This document shows, piece after piece, positions 55,976 through 63,274 of a DNA stretch of 64,000 bases. Where the stretch lies: positions 62,001 through 126,000 of the forward strand of contig NZ_CAJXYQ010000003.1 of the NCBI RefSeq assembly GCF_913063105.1. The letters run 5' to 3'. The DNA is from an uncultured Draconibacterium sp. (GTDB lineage Bacteria; Bacteroidota; Bacteroidia; Bacteroidales; Prolixibacteraceae). The notes beneath the pieces are model-generated. The model was not told where the DNA came from, searched no databases, and saw nothing but the letters and a program-made list of their open reading frames with translations. Position 1 is the stretch's first letter. The number at the start of each line of letters is the position of its first letter. The position numbers and the translations under genes were made by a program.

Positions 55976-56962
55976 ATGAATAAAAAGACGTTAAGCACAC
56001 TTATAGTAATTGCAGCCATTTTGGCATTTATGATTTACACTTTTGTGGTTGTTTCAAAAAAAGAGCCTGTGGTTTTGCAGGGAGAAGTAGAAGCCCAACA
56101 ATACAGTATTGCTTCAAAAATTCCGGGACGAATACAGCAGGTTGCGGTTGAAAAAGGACAAACAGTAAAAAAAGGAGATTTTATTTTCTCCATTGATAGC
56201 CCCGAAATAACTGCCAAACTTGCCAATGCCAATGCAGCTCGTTCTGCTGCCAGTGCACAAAGCCGAAAAGCACAAAATGGCGCCCAGCAGGAAGACATTG
56301 CCGCTGCCTACAGCACTTTTGTAAAGGCGGAAGCGGCAGCGCAGTTTGCCGAAAAAACATTTGCCCGTGTAGAGAACCTGTTTAACGACGGGGTAGTTCC
56401 GGCACAAAAACGCGACGAAGCAGAAACGCAGATGAAAGCGGCACGCGAAACCGCAAATGCAGCTAAAGCCATTTGGCAAAAAGCCGAAAAAGGGGCTCGC
56501 GAAGAAGATAAAGCAGCAGCAGCAGCAATGGTAAAACGCGCCGAGGCAGCTATTGCCGAGGTGGAAGCTTATCTTCAAGAGACATCGATAAATGCCATAG
56601 CCGATGGAGAGGTGTCGGGAATAAATGTAGAGGAAGGTGAATTGGTGGCTACCGGCTTTCCGGTTGTAACGCTAATTGATTTAGACGATGTGTGGCTAAC
56701 CCTTTTTATTCGCGAAGATTATTTGAGCCATTTTAAGATGGGGGCAAGTTTTAATGCGGTAATCCCCGGTTTAGACGGAAAAGAATTCGAATTTAAAGTA
56801 AAATACATTAGTCCGTCGGCAAGTTTTGCCCGTTGGAATGCTACCAAAACCTCCGGCGAATTTGATTTAAAATCGTTTGAAATTGAGGCACGTCCGTGTA
56901 AAAAAATAGAAGGCTTACGCCCCGGGATGACGGCTGTAGTTACTTTACCCGAAAATCAATAA
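55976..56962 (+). CDS. HlyD-family membrane fusion protein
   Basis: A 328-residue adaptor anchored by one N-terminal helix (LSTLIVIAAILAFMIYTFVVV). The barrel-sandwich halves are GRIQQVAVEKGQTVKKGDFIFSID and NAIADGEVSGINVEEGELVATGFPVV, separated by an Ala/Lys/Glu-rich coiled coil (about 70-195). Links inner-membrane permeases to the TolC channel. It ends three bases before the first permease gene. Confidence 0.93.
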   Translation: MNKKTLSTLIVIAAILAFMIYTFVVVSKKEPVVLQGEVEAQQYSIASKIPGRIQQVAVEKGQTVKKGDFIFSIDSPEITAKLANANAARSAASAQSRKAQNGAQQEDIAAAYSTFVKAEAAAQFAEKTFARVENLFNDGVVPAQKRDEAETQMKAARETANAAKAIWQKAEKGAREEDKAAAAAMVKRAEAAIAEVEAYLQETSINAIADGEVSGINVEEGELVATGFPVVTLIDLDDVWLTLFIREDYLSHFKMGASFNAVIPGLDGKEFEFKVKYISPSASFARWNATKTSGEFDLKSFEIEARPCKKIEGLRPGMTAVVTLPENQ

Positions 56963-56965
56963 AAA

Positions 56966-58147
56966 ATGAGCGGGAAAGAAAGGCATCCCATTTTTGAAGT
57001 AATGAGCCGCGAAACCGAAAGGATTAAAGCTAATACGGCATACCGGTTCCTGCTGGTAACGGGACCGCTAACAGGCATATTTTTACTGTTCTTTATTTTC
57101 CAGCAAGGGGTGGCTAAACGTTTGCCAATTGCCCTTGTCGATCAGGATAATTCATCCTTGTCGATTAAAATTGGCCATGCGATTAACGCTTCTCCCGATG
57201 TGGAAATTGTTGCCGCTAACCCCGATATTTTTCTGGCGCAACAATGGCTGAAAAATGGGAAGGTTGATGCGGTTGTTGTATTGCCAAAAGCATTGGAAAA
57301 AAATGTATTTCAGGGAATTGAAGCTCCTGTTCCGGTATACATAAATGGCACCAATGTTACCGTTGCAGGCATTGTGCAACGCTCGGTTTTAACAACCCTT
57401 GGAACCTACTCGGCGGGTATTCAGCTAAAAAAACTGGCACTTGGTGGAGCAAATACCGAAGAAGCCATGGCAAGAGCCTTGCCGGTAACTATTCAAAAGC
57501 ACGTTTTGTTTAATCCGTATTCTAACTATTCCTATTTTCTTAACTCGGCAATGCTTTATTTCATTCTGTTTCTATTTGCTTTTATGAGCTCGGTTTACAC
57601 CTTTGGCAACGAGCTTAAGCGCGGAACCGGGAAGAGTTTGTTAACAGCCGGAAACAACAGCGTACGGCTGGCCATTGCAGGCAAACTGTTTCCTTATACT
57701 TTTATCTATTGTGGCTTTGCCATGTTTATTGCTTACCTTTTATATGTGATTGAAGGGACACCCTTAAATGGCAATTTCTTTGTTCTTTTTTGTGGTCAGT
57801 TAATAAGCATAATTGCCTACCAGTTACTGGGCTTACTAATTGTGGCACTCACAAAAAACCTGCGTTTGTCCTTATCAGTTGGCAGTGCCTATATTATGAT
57901 GGGTATTACCTTTTCGGGTTTAACCTTCCCTATGGAAGGTATGTTGCCGTTGGTTAAACCTATTACGGCTATTTTCCCGTTTACCTGGTGGGAAAAACTC
58001 TTTATTTCGCAGTCGTTGCGCGGAGCACCGCTAAAAGAAGCCTTACCATACCTTTGCTATATGCTTTTGTTTATGCTGGTTGGAATGAGTTCTTTCAAGT
58101 TGTATAAAAGAGGCTTAAGTGATTCAAAATATTGGGGGAAACTATAA
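56966..58147 (+). CDS. ABC-2 type exporter permease, first subunit
   Basis: A 393-residue membrane protein of the ABC2_membrane_3 type: one N-terminal helix (FLLVTGPLTGIFLLFFIFQ), a large extracytoplasmic domain (about 50-180) and five C-terminal helices, including YSYFLNSAMLYFILFLFAFMSSVYTFG and the TFSGLTFPMEGM segment. No nucleotide-binding domain. Similar to YhhJ/YbhS-type permeases. It runs on directly to a second permease (2-base gap). Confidence 0.88.
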   Translation: MSGKERHPIFEVMSRETERIKANTAYRFLLVTGPLTGIFLLFFIFQQGVAKRLPIALVDQDNSSLSIKIGHAINASPDVEIVAANPDIFLAQQWLKNGKVDAVVVLPKALEKNVFQGIEAPVPVYINGTNVTVAGIVQRSVLTTLGTYSAGIQLKKLALGGANTEEAMARALPVTIQKHVLFNPYSNYSYFLNSAMLYFILFLFAFMSSVYTFGNELKRGTGKSLLTAGNNSVRLAIAGKLFPYTFIYCGFAMFIAYLLYVIEGTPLNGNFFVLFCGQLISIIAYQLLGLLIVALTKNLRLSLSVGSAYIMMGITFSGLTFPMEGMLPLVKPITAIFPFTWWEKLFISQSLRGAPLKEALPYLCYMLLFMLVGMSSFKLYKRGLSDSKYWGKL

Positions 58148-58149
58148 AA

Positions 58150-59370
58150 ATGATAACTAACAAAAGTAAAAACCTGAACAGTTTCGAGTTGACGGCTATT
58201 CACTTCATCAAAGAATTAAAAGCCATTTTTGCTGATAGCGGAGCTGTGTTAATTCTAATCGGAGCCCTAATTATTTATCCATTGCTGTATTCGTTTGGGT
58301 ATTTTAACGAGGTGCTAACCAACTTGCCGGTTGGTGTAGTTGATTTGGACCAAACGTCGGCCAGCCGGGCGTATACCCGAATGCTTGATGCTACTGAAAA
58401 TGTAAGTGTAAATTGTAAGCCGCATAGTTTAAAACAAGCAGAGGAGCTTTTTATGACGAATAAAATTGATGGTGTATTGCTTATTCCCAAAGGTTTTCAG
58501 AAAGATATGCTGGCAACAAAACAAACCAACGTTGCCGTTTACGCCGATGGAAGCTACCTGTTAAAATACAAAACATTTTACACCGCAGCCTCAACTGTTA
58601 ATGCTCTGTTTGGTGCGGGGATTGGCGTAAAACACTACCTGGCTGAAGGAAAATCGCTACGGCAGGCAAAAATTGCTGCAGGTCCTTTAAGCATTCAAAC
58701 GCACACGCTTTACAATCCCTCAGGGGCTTACGGAAGTTTCATTATGCCGGGGCTAATAATTATTATCATTCAGCAAACATTGTTAATTGGCATTGGAATT
58801 ATGGGAGGCACTTTCTCCGAATCTAAAGCATCGCCATTTCAGCTTAAAGCGGCAAAACGTTACCGCGAAATTATTCCCCTGGTTTTTGGGCGCGTTGGAG
58901 CTTACCTACTCATTTCATTGTTCAATATTTGTCTGGCTTTAATTATTATTCATCATTGGTTTAGTTATCCCGATAAAGGAAATTTTCTTGATGTACTTAT
59001 GTTGCTTTTCCCTTTTCTGTTGGCCGTTATTTTTTTCGGAATTGGCCTGTCAACCCTTTTCAGGCACCGCGAATCGGCCATCGTTTTTATGATGTTTCTT
59101 TCGCCCATAGCATTGTTTTTAAGCGGAATCTCGTGGCCTGTTTCAGCTATGCCCGAATGGTTAGCCGGCTTGTCGAAAATCTTGCCTGGAACAACCGGCG
59201 TACCTGCTTATTTGCGCATACGTACAATGGGAGTAGGATTAATGGAAGTTAAAACAGAGGTGCTAAAACTTTACCTGCAGGCTGGCAGTTATGCTCTGTT
59301 AACCATTGGCTATTTTTTTGTGCGAATGTATGTTGACAGGCGAAATGTAAAGCCTGAAAATGAGTTTTGA
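58150..59370 (+). CDS. ABC-2 type exporter permease, second subunit
   Basis: A 406-residue permease with the same layout as its upstream neighbour: N-terminal helix (VLILIGALIIYPLLYSFGYF), an extracytoplasmic domain (about 45-185) and five C-terminal helices (FIMPGLIIIIIQQTLLIGIGIM, ALFLSGISWPVSAMP). The two probably form a heterodimer with the HlyD adaptor. The frame stays open to a TTG at 58132 overlapping the previous gene, but the ATG at 58150, two bases after its stop, is more natural. The operon ends here without an ATPase gene. Confidence 0.88.
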   Translation: MITNKSKNLNSFELTAIHFIKELKAIFADSGAVLILIGALIIYPLLYSFGYFNEVLTNLPVGVVDLDQTSASRAYTRMLDATENVSVNCKPHSLKQAEELFMTNKIDGVLLIPKGFQKDMLATKQTNVAVYADGSYLLKYKTFYTAASTVNALFGAGIGVKHYLAEGKSLRQAKIAAGPLSIQTHTLYNPSGAYGSFIMPGLIIIIIQQTLLIGIGIMGGTFSESKASPFQLKAAKRYREIIPLVFGRVGAYLLISLFNICLALIIIHHWFSYPDKGNFLDVLMLLFPFLLAVIFFGIGLSTLFRHRESAIVFMMFLSPIALFLSGISWPVSAMPEWLAGLSKILPGTTGVPAYLRIRTMGVGLMEVKTEVLKLYLQAGSYALLTIGYFFVRMYVDRRNVKPENEF

Positions 59371-59388
59371 TATTTTTATTGATGGGAG

Positions 59389-59411
59389 AAACCGCATAGT
59401 TGCAGCGGTTT
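59389..59411 (+). terminator. Possible terminator of the exporter operon
   Basis: AAACCGC and GCGGTTT form a 7-bp stem with a nine-base loop, 19 bases after the last permease gene. The following sequence (ACCTGTTTTG) is only weakly T-rich, so termination may be partial. Confidence 0.4.
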
Positions 59412-59497
59412 ACCTGTTTTGTGCTGGTGTTTTAGTGGATGGTAAAAGCACAATTTGGTTCAAAAAAAAGCATTGATCGTTTGACCAAAGCTTTATT

Positions 59498-59650
59498 TTA
59501 ATTCAAAATTACTTTCATTTTTAATTTCCTGGCATTCTTGTAATGCCTAATGGAATTATCAGAAACTGCTGAAGAAATAGCAACTTTAACTTTCCACACA
59601 GGCCCTGTTTCTTTTATTTCCAGTTTTCCGTTTCTAAAATTTTGTTTCAT
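59498..59650 (-). CDS. Possible small protein, 50 aa
   Basis: On the minus strand an ATG at 59650 opens a 50-residue frame beginning MKQNFRNGKLEIKETGPVWK and ending SIRHYKNARKLKMKVILN. It is basic and soluble, and it has a more protein-like composition than the overlapping plus-strand frame. No family recognised. The rest of the stretch 59371-59754 holds only the hairpin above and AT-rich sequence. Confidence 0.4.
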   Translation of the reverse strand: MKQNFRNGKLEIKETGPVWKVKVAISSAVSDNSIRHYKNARKLKMKVILN

Positions 59651-59754
59651 TTCTATATGGCTTTTTCACAATGTACGTTATTTTACAAAAATTATGCCGA
59701 AAAATAAATTTGAGATATCACCAAAACACTGTGAATAACAGTGGGTTACTTTGC

Positions 59755-60063
59755 TTAGTCGGCACTTTTAATGGTGTACCCCCGCTTTTCAATGCTTTTC
59801 TGTATCTCGTCAATTGACACTGCCGATGCATTGAATTTTACCACAGCTGAAGAATCTGCAAGGGTTACTTTAACCTCTGCAATGCCTTCCAGCTCGTTAA
59901 TTCCTTTGGTTACTGAAGCCACACAGTTCTCGCAATGAAGGCCACCAATGTTAATTGTAGCTTCTGTAATTTCAGCAGCTTTTGTTTCATCAGCATTTTT
60001 TTTGGTGTTGGTGTTACAAGCTACAAATGCAAAAAGCACCAGCACATAAAATAGTTTTTTCAT
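59755..60063 (-). CDS. Heavy-metal-associated (HMA) domain lipoprotein
   Basis: A 102-residue lipoprotein (lipobox FVAC, Cys16) with a ferredoxin-like HMA domain. The metal-binding loop GLHCENC (Cys44, Cys47) corresponds to the GMTCxxC of copper chaperones and P-type ATPases. The mature protein sits in the periplasm or outer membrane and may bind Cu+ or another soft metal. The start is the ATG at 60063; the frame is open upstream into the DUF302 gene, whose stop lies 16 bases ahead, so the two are probably co-transcribed. Confidence 0.88.
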   Translation of the reverse strand: MKKLFYVLVLFAFVACNTNTKKNADETKAAEITEATINIGGLHCENCVASVTKGINELEGIAEVKVTLADSSAVVKFNASAVSIDEIQKSIEKRGYTIKSAD

Positions 60064-60079
60064 GGTTAATTGTTTTTGT

Positions 60080-60550
60080 TTATTTGATAACGGGAGCAAG
60101 TATTTGTTTATTTTCCTCACTTGCAGCTCCCATTACTGTTTTTACTTTATTGCCCATTAATTTCGAGAATAACCCCGAGTTTAACATCGAAACATAGGTT
60201 TTTCCATTGCGTTCGTAAACAGCTACGCGGCAGGGCATTAGTGCCGAAACAACCCGTTCTTCGTCGCTACTTAAAATTTTGTAGGCATGGTCGGGTTTAC
60301 AAAGCGAAAAAACTTTAACAGGTTTCACATCAAAACCGTGCTTTTTCATTGTTGCCTGTAAATCGTATAAATGCGGCATGCTCCAGTCATTGTCTTTTAC
60401 CGATTGCTCGATTTTAGCCACGGTCTCTTCGAAGCCATATTTACTCTCGTTTACAACAAACATTTGTTTAGGCAGTACAAGTACAATTATTATTACGGAT
60501 AAGAGTATTCCTGTAATTAGTCCGGTTAAAAACATAGCTAATCCTTTCAT
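60080..60550 (-). CDS. DUF302 membrane-anchored protein
   Basis: A 156-residue protein with one N-terminal helix (MFLTGLITGILLSVIIIVLVL) and an extracytoplasmic DUF302 domain: GFEETVAKIEQSVKDNDWSMPHLYDLQATMKKHG, FSLCKPDHAYKIL and the MPCRVAVYERNGKTYVS motif. Cys residues in SLCKP and MPC could bind a metal. Function is not established. Transcribed just ahead of the HMA lipoprotein, which supports a metal-handling context. Confidence 0.88.
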   Translation of the reverse strand: MKGLAMFLTGLITGILLSVIIIVLVLPKQMFVVNESKYGFEETVAKIEQSVKDNDWSMPHLYDLQATMKKHGFDVKPVKVFSLCKPDHAYKILSSDEERVVSALMPCRVAVYERNGKTYVSMLNSGLFSKLMGNKVKTVMGAASEENKQILAPVIK

Positions 60551-60692
60551 TGTAAGTTTTTGTTAATTTACAAAAAAGGAACAATAAATAGGGAACTTTT
60601 GTTTGATAGAGATTTTTGATGGTATATTTTGCGTGTATTCATAAAAAAAGGAACCACTAAATAATGATTCCTTTCTCTTGTCAGCTGAATTA

Positions 60693-61604
60693 TTAATACA
60701 ATCCCTCGATGGATAAATAGCGTTCTCCGTGGTCGTAGGCAAAGGTTAAAATTCGCGAACCTTTTGGCAGTTCCTGAATTTTTTTTGCAACAGCCGCCAA
60801 TGATGCTCCTGATGAAATCCCCACAAAAAGGCCTTCTTGTTGGGCTGCTTTCTGAGCATACTCAAAGGCTTCATCTTTCCCAATTTCTATAGTACCGTCC
60901 AATATTTCGGTATTCAAATTTTTAGGTATAAAACCTGCTCCAATACCTTGGATTCCATGCGGACCGGGGTCTTTGCCGCCAATAACCGGACTGGTGTCGG
61001 GCTCAACAGCAAAAACTTTTAAATCAGGAAATTTCTCTTTTAATATCTCGGCAACACCGGTAATGTGTCCTCCGGTACCCACTCCTGTAATCAGGTAGTC
61101 AAAACCTTCAGGAAAATCAGCAAGAATTTCCTTTGCGGTAAATTTGCGGTGTACTTCAACATTTGCAGGGTTGTTAAACTGCAAGGGAATCCACGAATTA
61201 TCAAGCTCGGCAGCCAGTTCTTCTGCTTTGGCAATAGCGCCCTTCATTCCTTTTTCTTTTGGAGTAAGTTCAAGCTCGGCTCCCAGCGCTTTCAGTGCTC
61301 TTCTTCTTTCGAGCGACATTGACTCGGGCATCGTTAATATTAATCGATAACCTTTTACCGCTGCCACCAGGGCCAGGCCAATTCCTGTGTTTCCCGAAGT
61401 CGGCTCAATTATAATCGAACCTTCTTTTAAAATGCCTTTCTGCTCGGCATCTTCAATCATCGACAGGGCAATACGGTCTTTAATACTTCCGCCCGGATTG
61501 GTTTTCTCCACTTTTACCCATACTTCGTAATCTGCCGGATAAAGGCGGTTAATTTTTACGTGTGGCGTGTTGCCAATGGTTTCTAAAATGTTTTTTGCTT
61601 TCAT
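60693..61604 (-). CDS. cysK: Cysteine synthase (O-acetylserine sulfhydrylase)
   Basis: PLP enzyme that makes L-cysteine from O-acetylserine and sulfide. The 303 residues carry the PLP lysine Lys42 (GGSIKDRIA), the substrate loop [12 protein letters not shown], the phosphate-binding [10 protein letters not shown] and the C-terminal [14 protein letters not shown]. Matches CysK/CysM length. Alternative assignments (CBS-like) lack support. Expression appears to be set by the leader peptide and terminator immediately upstream at 61641-61774. Confidence 0.96.
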   Translation of the reverse strand: MKAKNILETIGNTPHVKINRLYPADYEVWVKVEKTNPGGSIKDRIALSMIEDAEQKGILKEGSIIIEPTSGNTGIGLALVAAVKGYRLILTMPESMSLERRRALKALGAELELTPKEKGMKGAIAKAEELAAELDNSWIPLQFNNPANVEVHRKFTAKEILADFPEGFDYLITGVGTGGHITGVAEILKEKFPDLKVFAVEPDTSPVIGGKDPGPHGIQGIGAGFIPKNLNTEILDGTIEIGKDEAFEYAQKAAQQEGLFVGISSGASLAAVAKKIQELPKGSRILTFAYDHGERYLSIEGLY

Positions 61605-61640
61605 TTTTCAAATTTTGAGTTATTTCGGTAATGTATTTTC

Positions 61641-61674
61641 AAATAAAAAGGCCCTTCCATTATGGAAAGGCCTT
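61641..61674 (-). terminator. Attenuator terminator upstream of cysK
   Basis: On the minus strand AAGGCCTTTCCA and TGGAAGGGCCTT form a 12-bp stem (one G-U) around loop TAA, followed by TTTTTATTT (61649-61641). It lies between the leader peptide stop (61700) and cysK (61604), so it would end transcription before cysK unless prevented. Confidence 0.8.
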
Positions 61675-61736
61675 GTATAATTTCACCATTAAGTTCAACT
61701 TAAAATACTATAACACCTTTCCCATTTTGTTGGAAA
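61663..61736 (-). promoter_or_regulatory. Alternative pairing segments of the cysK attenuator
   Basis: Segment 1 (UUUCC, 61736-61732), directly after the Cys codons, can pair with GGAAA of segment 2 (GGGAAAGG, 61723-61716). Segment 2 can instead pair seven bases (GGAAAGG) with CCUUUCC in the 5' arm of the terminator (segment 3). A ribosome stalled at the Cys codons would cover segment 1, free segment 2 to take segment 3, and block the terminator. This is the standard 1:2/2:3/3:4 logic of amino-acid attenuators; the pairings are read from sequence, the mechanism is inferred. Confidence 0.6.
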
Positions 61737-61774
61737 CAACAACACATCATCATATGGTAACAGGTGTTTTTCAT
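61700..61774 (-). CDS. Cys/Met-rich leader peptide of cysK (24 aa)
   Basis: From the ATG at 61774 the minus strand encodes 24 residues: MKNTCYHMMMCCCF followed by QQNGKGVIVF and TAA. Four Cys codons, three of them consecutive (61744-61736), and four Met codons make it a classic regulatory leader: low cysteinyl-tRNA would stall the ribosome just before the downstream pairing segments. A second in-frame ATG group at 61753 is an alternative start. The frame ends 26 bases before the terminator hairpin. The peptide itself probably has no function. Confidence 0.72.
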   Translation of the reverse strand: MKNTCYHMMMCCCFQQNGKGVIVF

Positions 61775-61890
61775 AATCGTTGGCAATATATGTAATTTTA
61801 ATTGATTCTAAATAATAAATATGAAAAAAATCATGTTTTTTGCTTTTTTGTTAAGAAGACTCAAGATTTACGATGCCCAAATTGCAACTA

Positions 61891-61908
61891 AAGGAATCGC
61901 CATTCCTT
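61891..61908 (-). terminator. Hairpin after the ABC permease gene
   Basis: AAGGAAT and ATTCCTT are perfect 7-bp arms around a four-base loop, 16 bases past the stop of the ABC permease gene. The downstream minus strand reads TTTAGTTGC, a weak T tract. It may be a terminator separating the ABC genes from the cysK leader. Confidence 0.45.
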
Positions 61909-61923
61909 GCCTTCAATCTTGTG

Positions 61924-63264
61924 CTAACCTTTATATCTTAGCCATTTTATGAGCTCTTTAATATTTACTTTCTTTCCGTACATGAGCAGTCCGATGCGGT
62001 AAATTTTTGCAGCCGCCATTATGCATCCAATAGTTGTTAAAACCAATAATCCCATTGAAAGTAACAGCTCCCAAAGTGGTAAGTCGTACGGTACACGTGC
62101 CATCATGGCCACAGGCGAGGTAAACGGAATTATGGAGCACCAAAAGGCCAAGGCACCTTCGGGGTTTTTGGCAATTGGAAACAGCAACATTATTGAAAGG
62201 ATTAGCGGGAAGGTTACCGGAAATACCATTTGCTGCGAGTCTTCGTCGTTATCAACAGCTGCGCCAACGGCTCCCAGTAATGCGCTGTACAGCAGGTAAC
62301 CTGCAAGGAAATAAAAAACAAAAGAAAAGAGAATAAGCGGCAGGTTTAAATTGCCTATCATTTCCATCACTTCCATAACCTTGTTGGGTTCGGCAGCCTG
62401 AGTCATGGCCGGGTTCATCTGGCCTTGAGTTTCCATCAGGTTTTGCCCCATTTGTTGTGCCGATTCGGGTGTAAAAAAGCTTTGCACCACCACCAGGCCA
62501 ATTCCGCCTAAGATAACCCAAATGGCCACCTGTGTTAGGCCAACCAGTGCGGTGCCAATAATTTTTCCGGCCATTAACTGGCTGGGTTTTACTGATGATA
62601 TTATTACCTCGATAATGCGACTTTTCTTTTCTTCCATAACACTACGCATTACCATGGCTCCATACATAAACACAAAGAAATAAATGATAAGCCCCATGGC
62701 ATAGCTGGCTATAAAGGCTACTATCGACGAGCTTTTTTTGGTTTCTCCCGATTCGGTAATTTTTAAGGTGCTCAGGTTAACCCATGTTTTTGTTTTGTCC
62801 AAACTTTCTTCCAGATTGGGTATGCCAGCTTCGCTAATTACTTTTTGCCGTTTATCGTTCTCGATAAATCGACTGAGTTTACGTTGTATTTGTTCGGTTA
62901 GCTCAAAAGGCAGCTGTTTTTCGGAGAACAGCTGGGCCAGGTTATTCGAGTAAATGTCTGATGGAATGTATAAAAGACCATAATACCCGCTGCCTTTCAG
63001 GTTTGTTTTCAGGCTCGAAAATTCTTCTTTGGGTACAAAATGGTATTTGGTTGTACCCTGGTCGGTAAATTCGCCCAGAAAAAGATTGGTGGCATCATAA
63101 ACAGCAATGGTGCGTTCTTCGGTGTCGTCTTTTATCGAAAAATAAATAACCAAACCATATACCCCGGCTATTAAAAAGGGCATTAATATGGTTAATATGA
63201 TAAAGGATTTCTTTTTAACCCTTTTCAGGTATTCTTGCTTTAATATCAGTAAAGTGTTATTCAT
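61924..63264 (-). CDS. ABC-2 type exporter permease (NatB-like)
   Basis: A 446-residue permease with one N-terminal helix (KKKSFIILTILMPFLIAGVYGLVIYF), a large extracytoplasmic domain (about 45-195) and five to six C-terminal helices (IVAFIASYAMGLIIYFFVFMYGAMVMRSVMEEK, LMAGKIIGTALVGLTQVAIWVILGGIG). The motif MRSVMEEKKSRIIEVIISSVKP is typical of NatB/CcmB-like sodium or peptide exporters. The start is the ATG at 63264, 11 bases after the ATPase gene on the same strand; the frame is open further upstream. Partner of the ATPase at 63275. Confidence 0.88.
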   Translation of the reverse strand: MNNTLLILKQEYLKRVKKKSFIILTILMPFLIAGVYGLVIYFSIKDDTEERTIAVYDATNLFLGEFTDQGTTKYHFVPKEEFSSLKTNLKGSGYYGLLYIPSDIYSNNLAQLFSEKQLPFELTEQIQRKLSRFIENDKRQKVISEAGIPNLEESLDKTKTWVNLSTLKITESGETKKSSSIVAFIASYAMGLIIYFFVFMYGAMVMRSVMEEKKSRIIEVIISSVKPSQLMAGKIIGTALVGLTQVAIWVILGGIGLVVVQSFFTPESAQQMGQNLMETQGQMNPAMTQAAEPNKVMEVMEMIGNLNLPLILFSFVFYFLAGYLLYSALLGAVGAAVDNDEDSQQMVFPVTFPLILSIMLLFPIAKNPEGALAFWCSIIPFTSPVAMMARVPYDLPLWELLLSMGLLVLTTIGCIMAAAKIYRIGLLMYGKKVNIKELIKWLRYKG

Positions 63265-63274
63265 AATGGCTTGT

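Noticed and set aside
59550-59738. A 62-residue plus-strand frame after the exporter operon
   Set aside because: Phe/Ile/Ser-rich, no start context, and overlaps a more plausible minus-strand frame.
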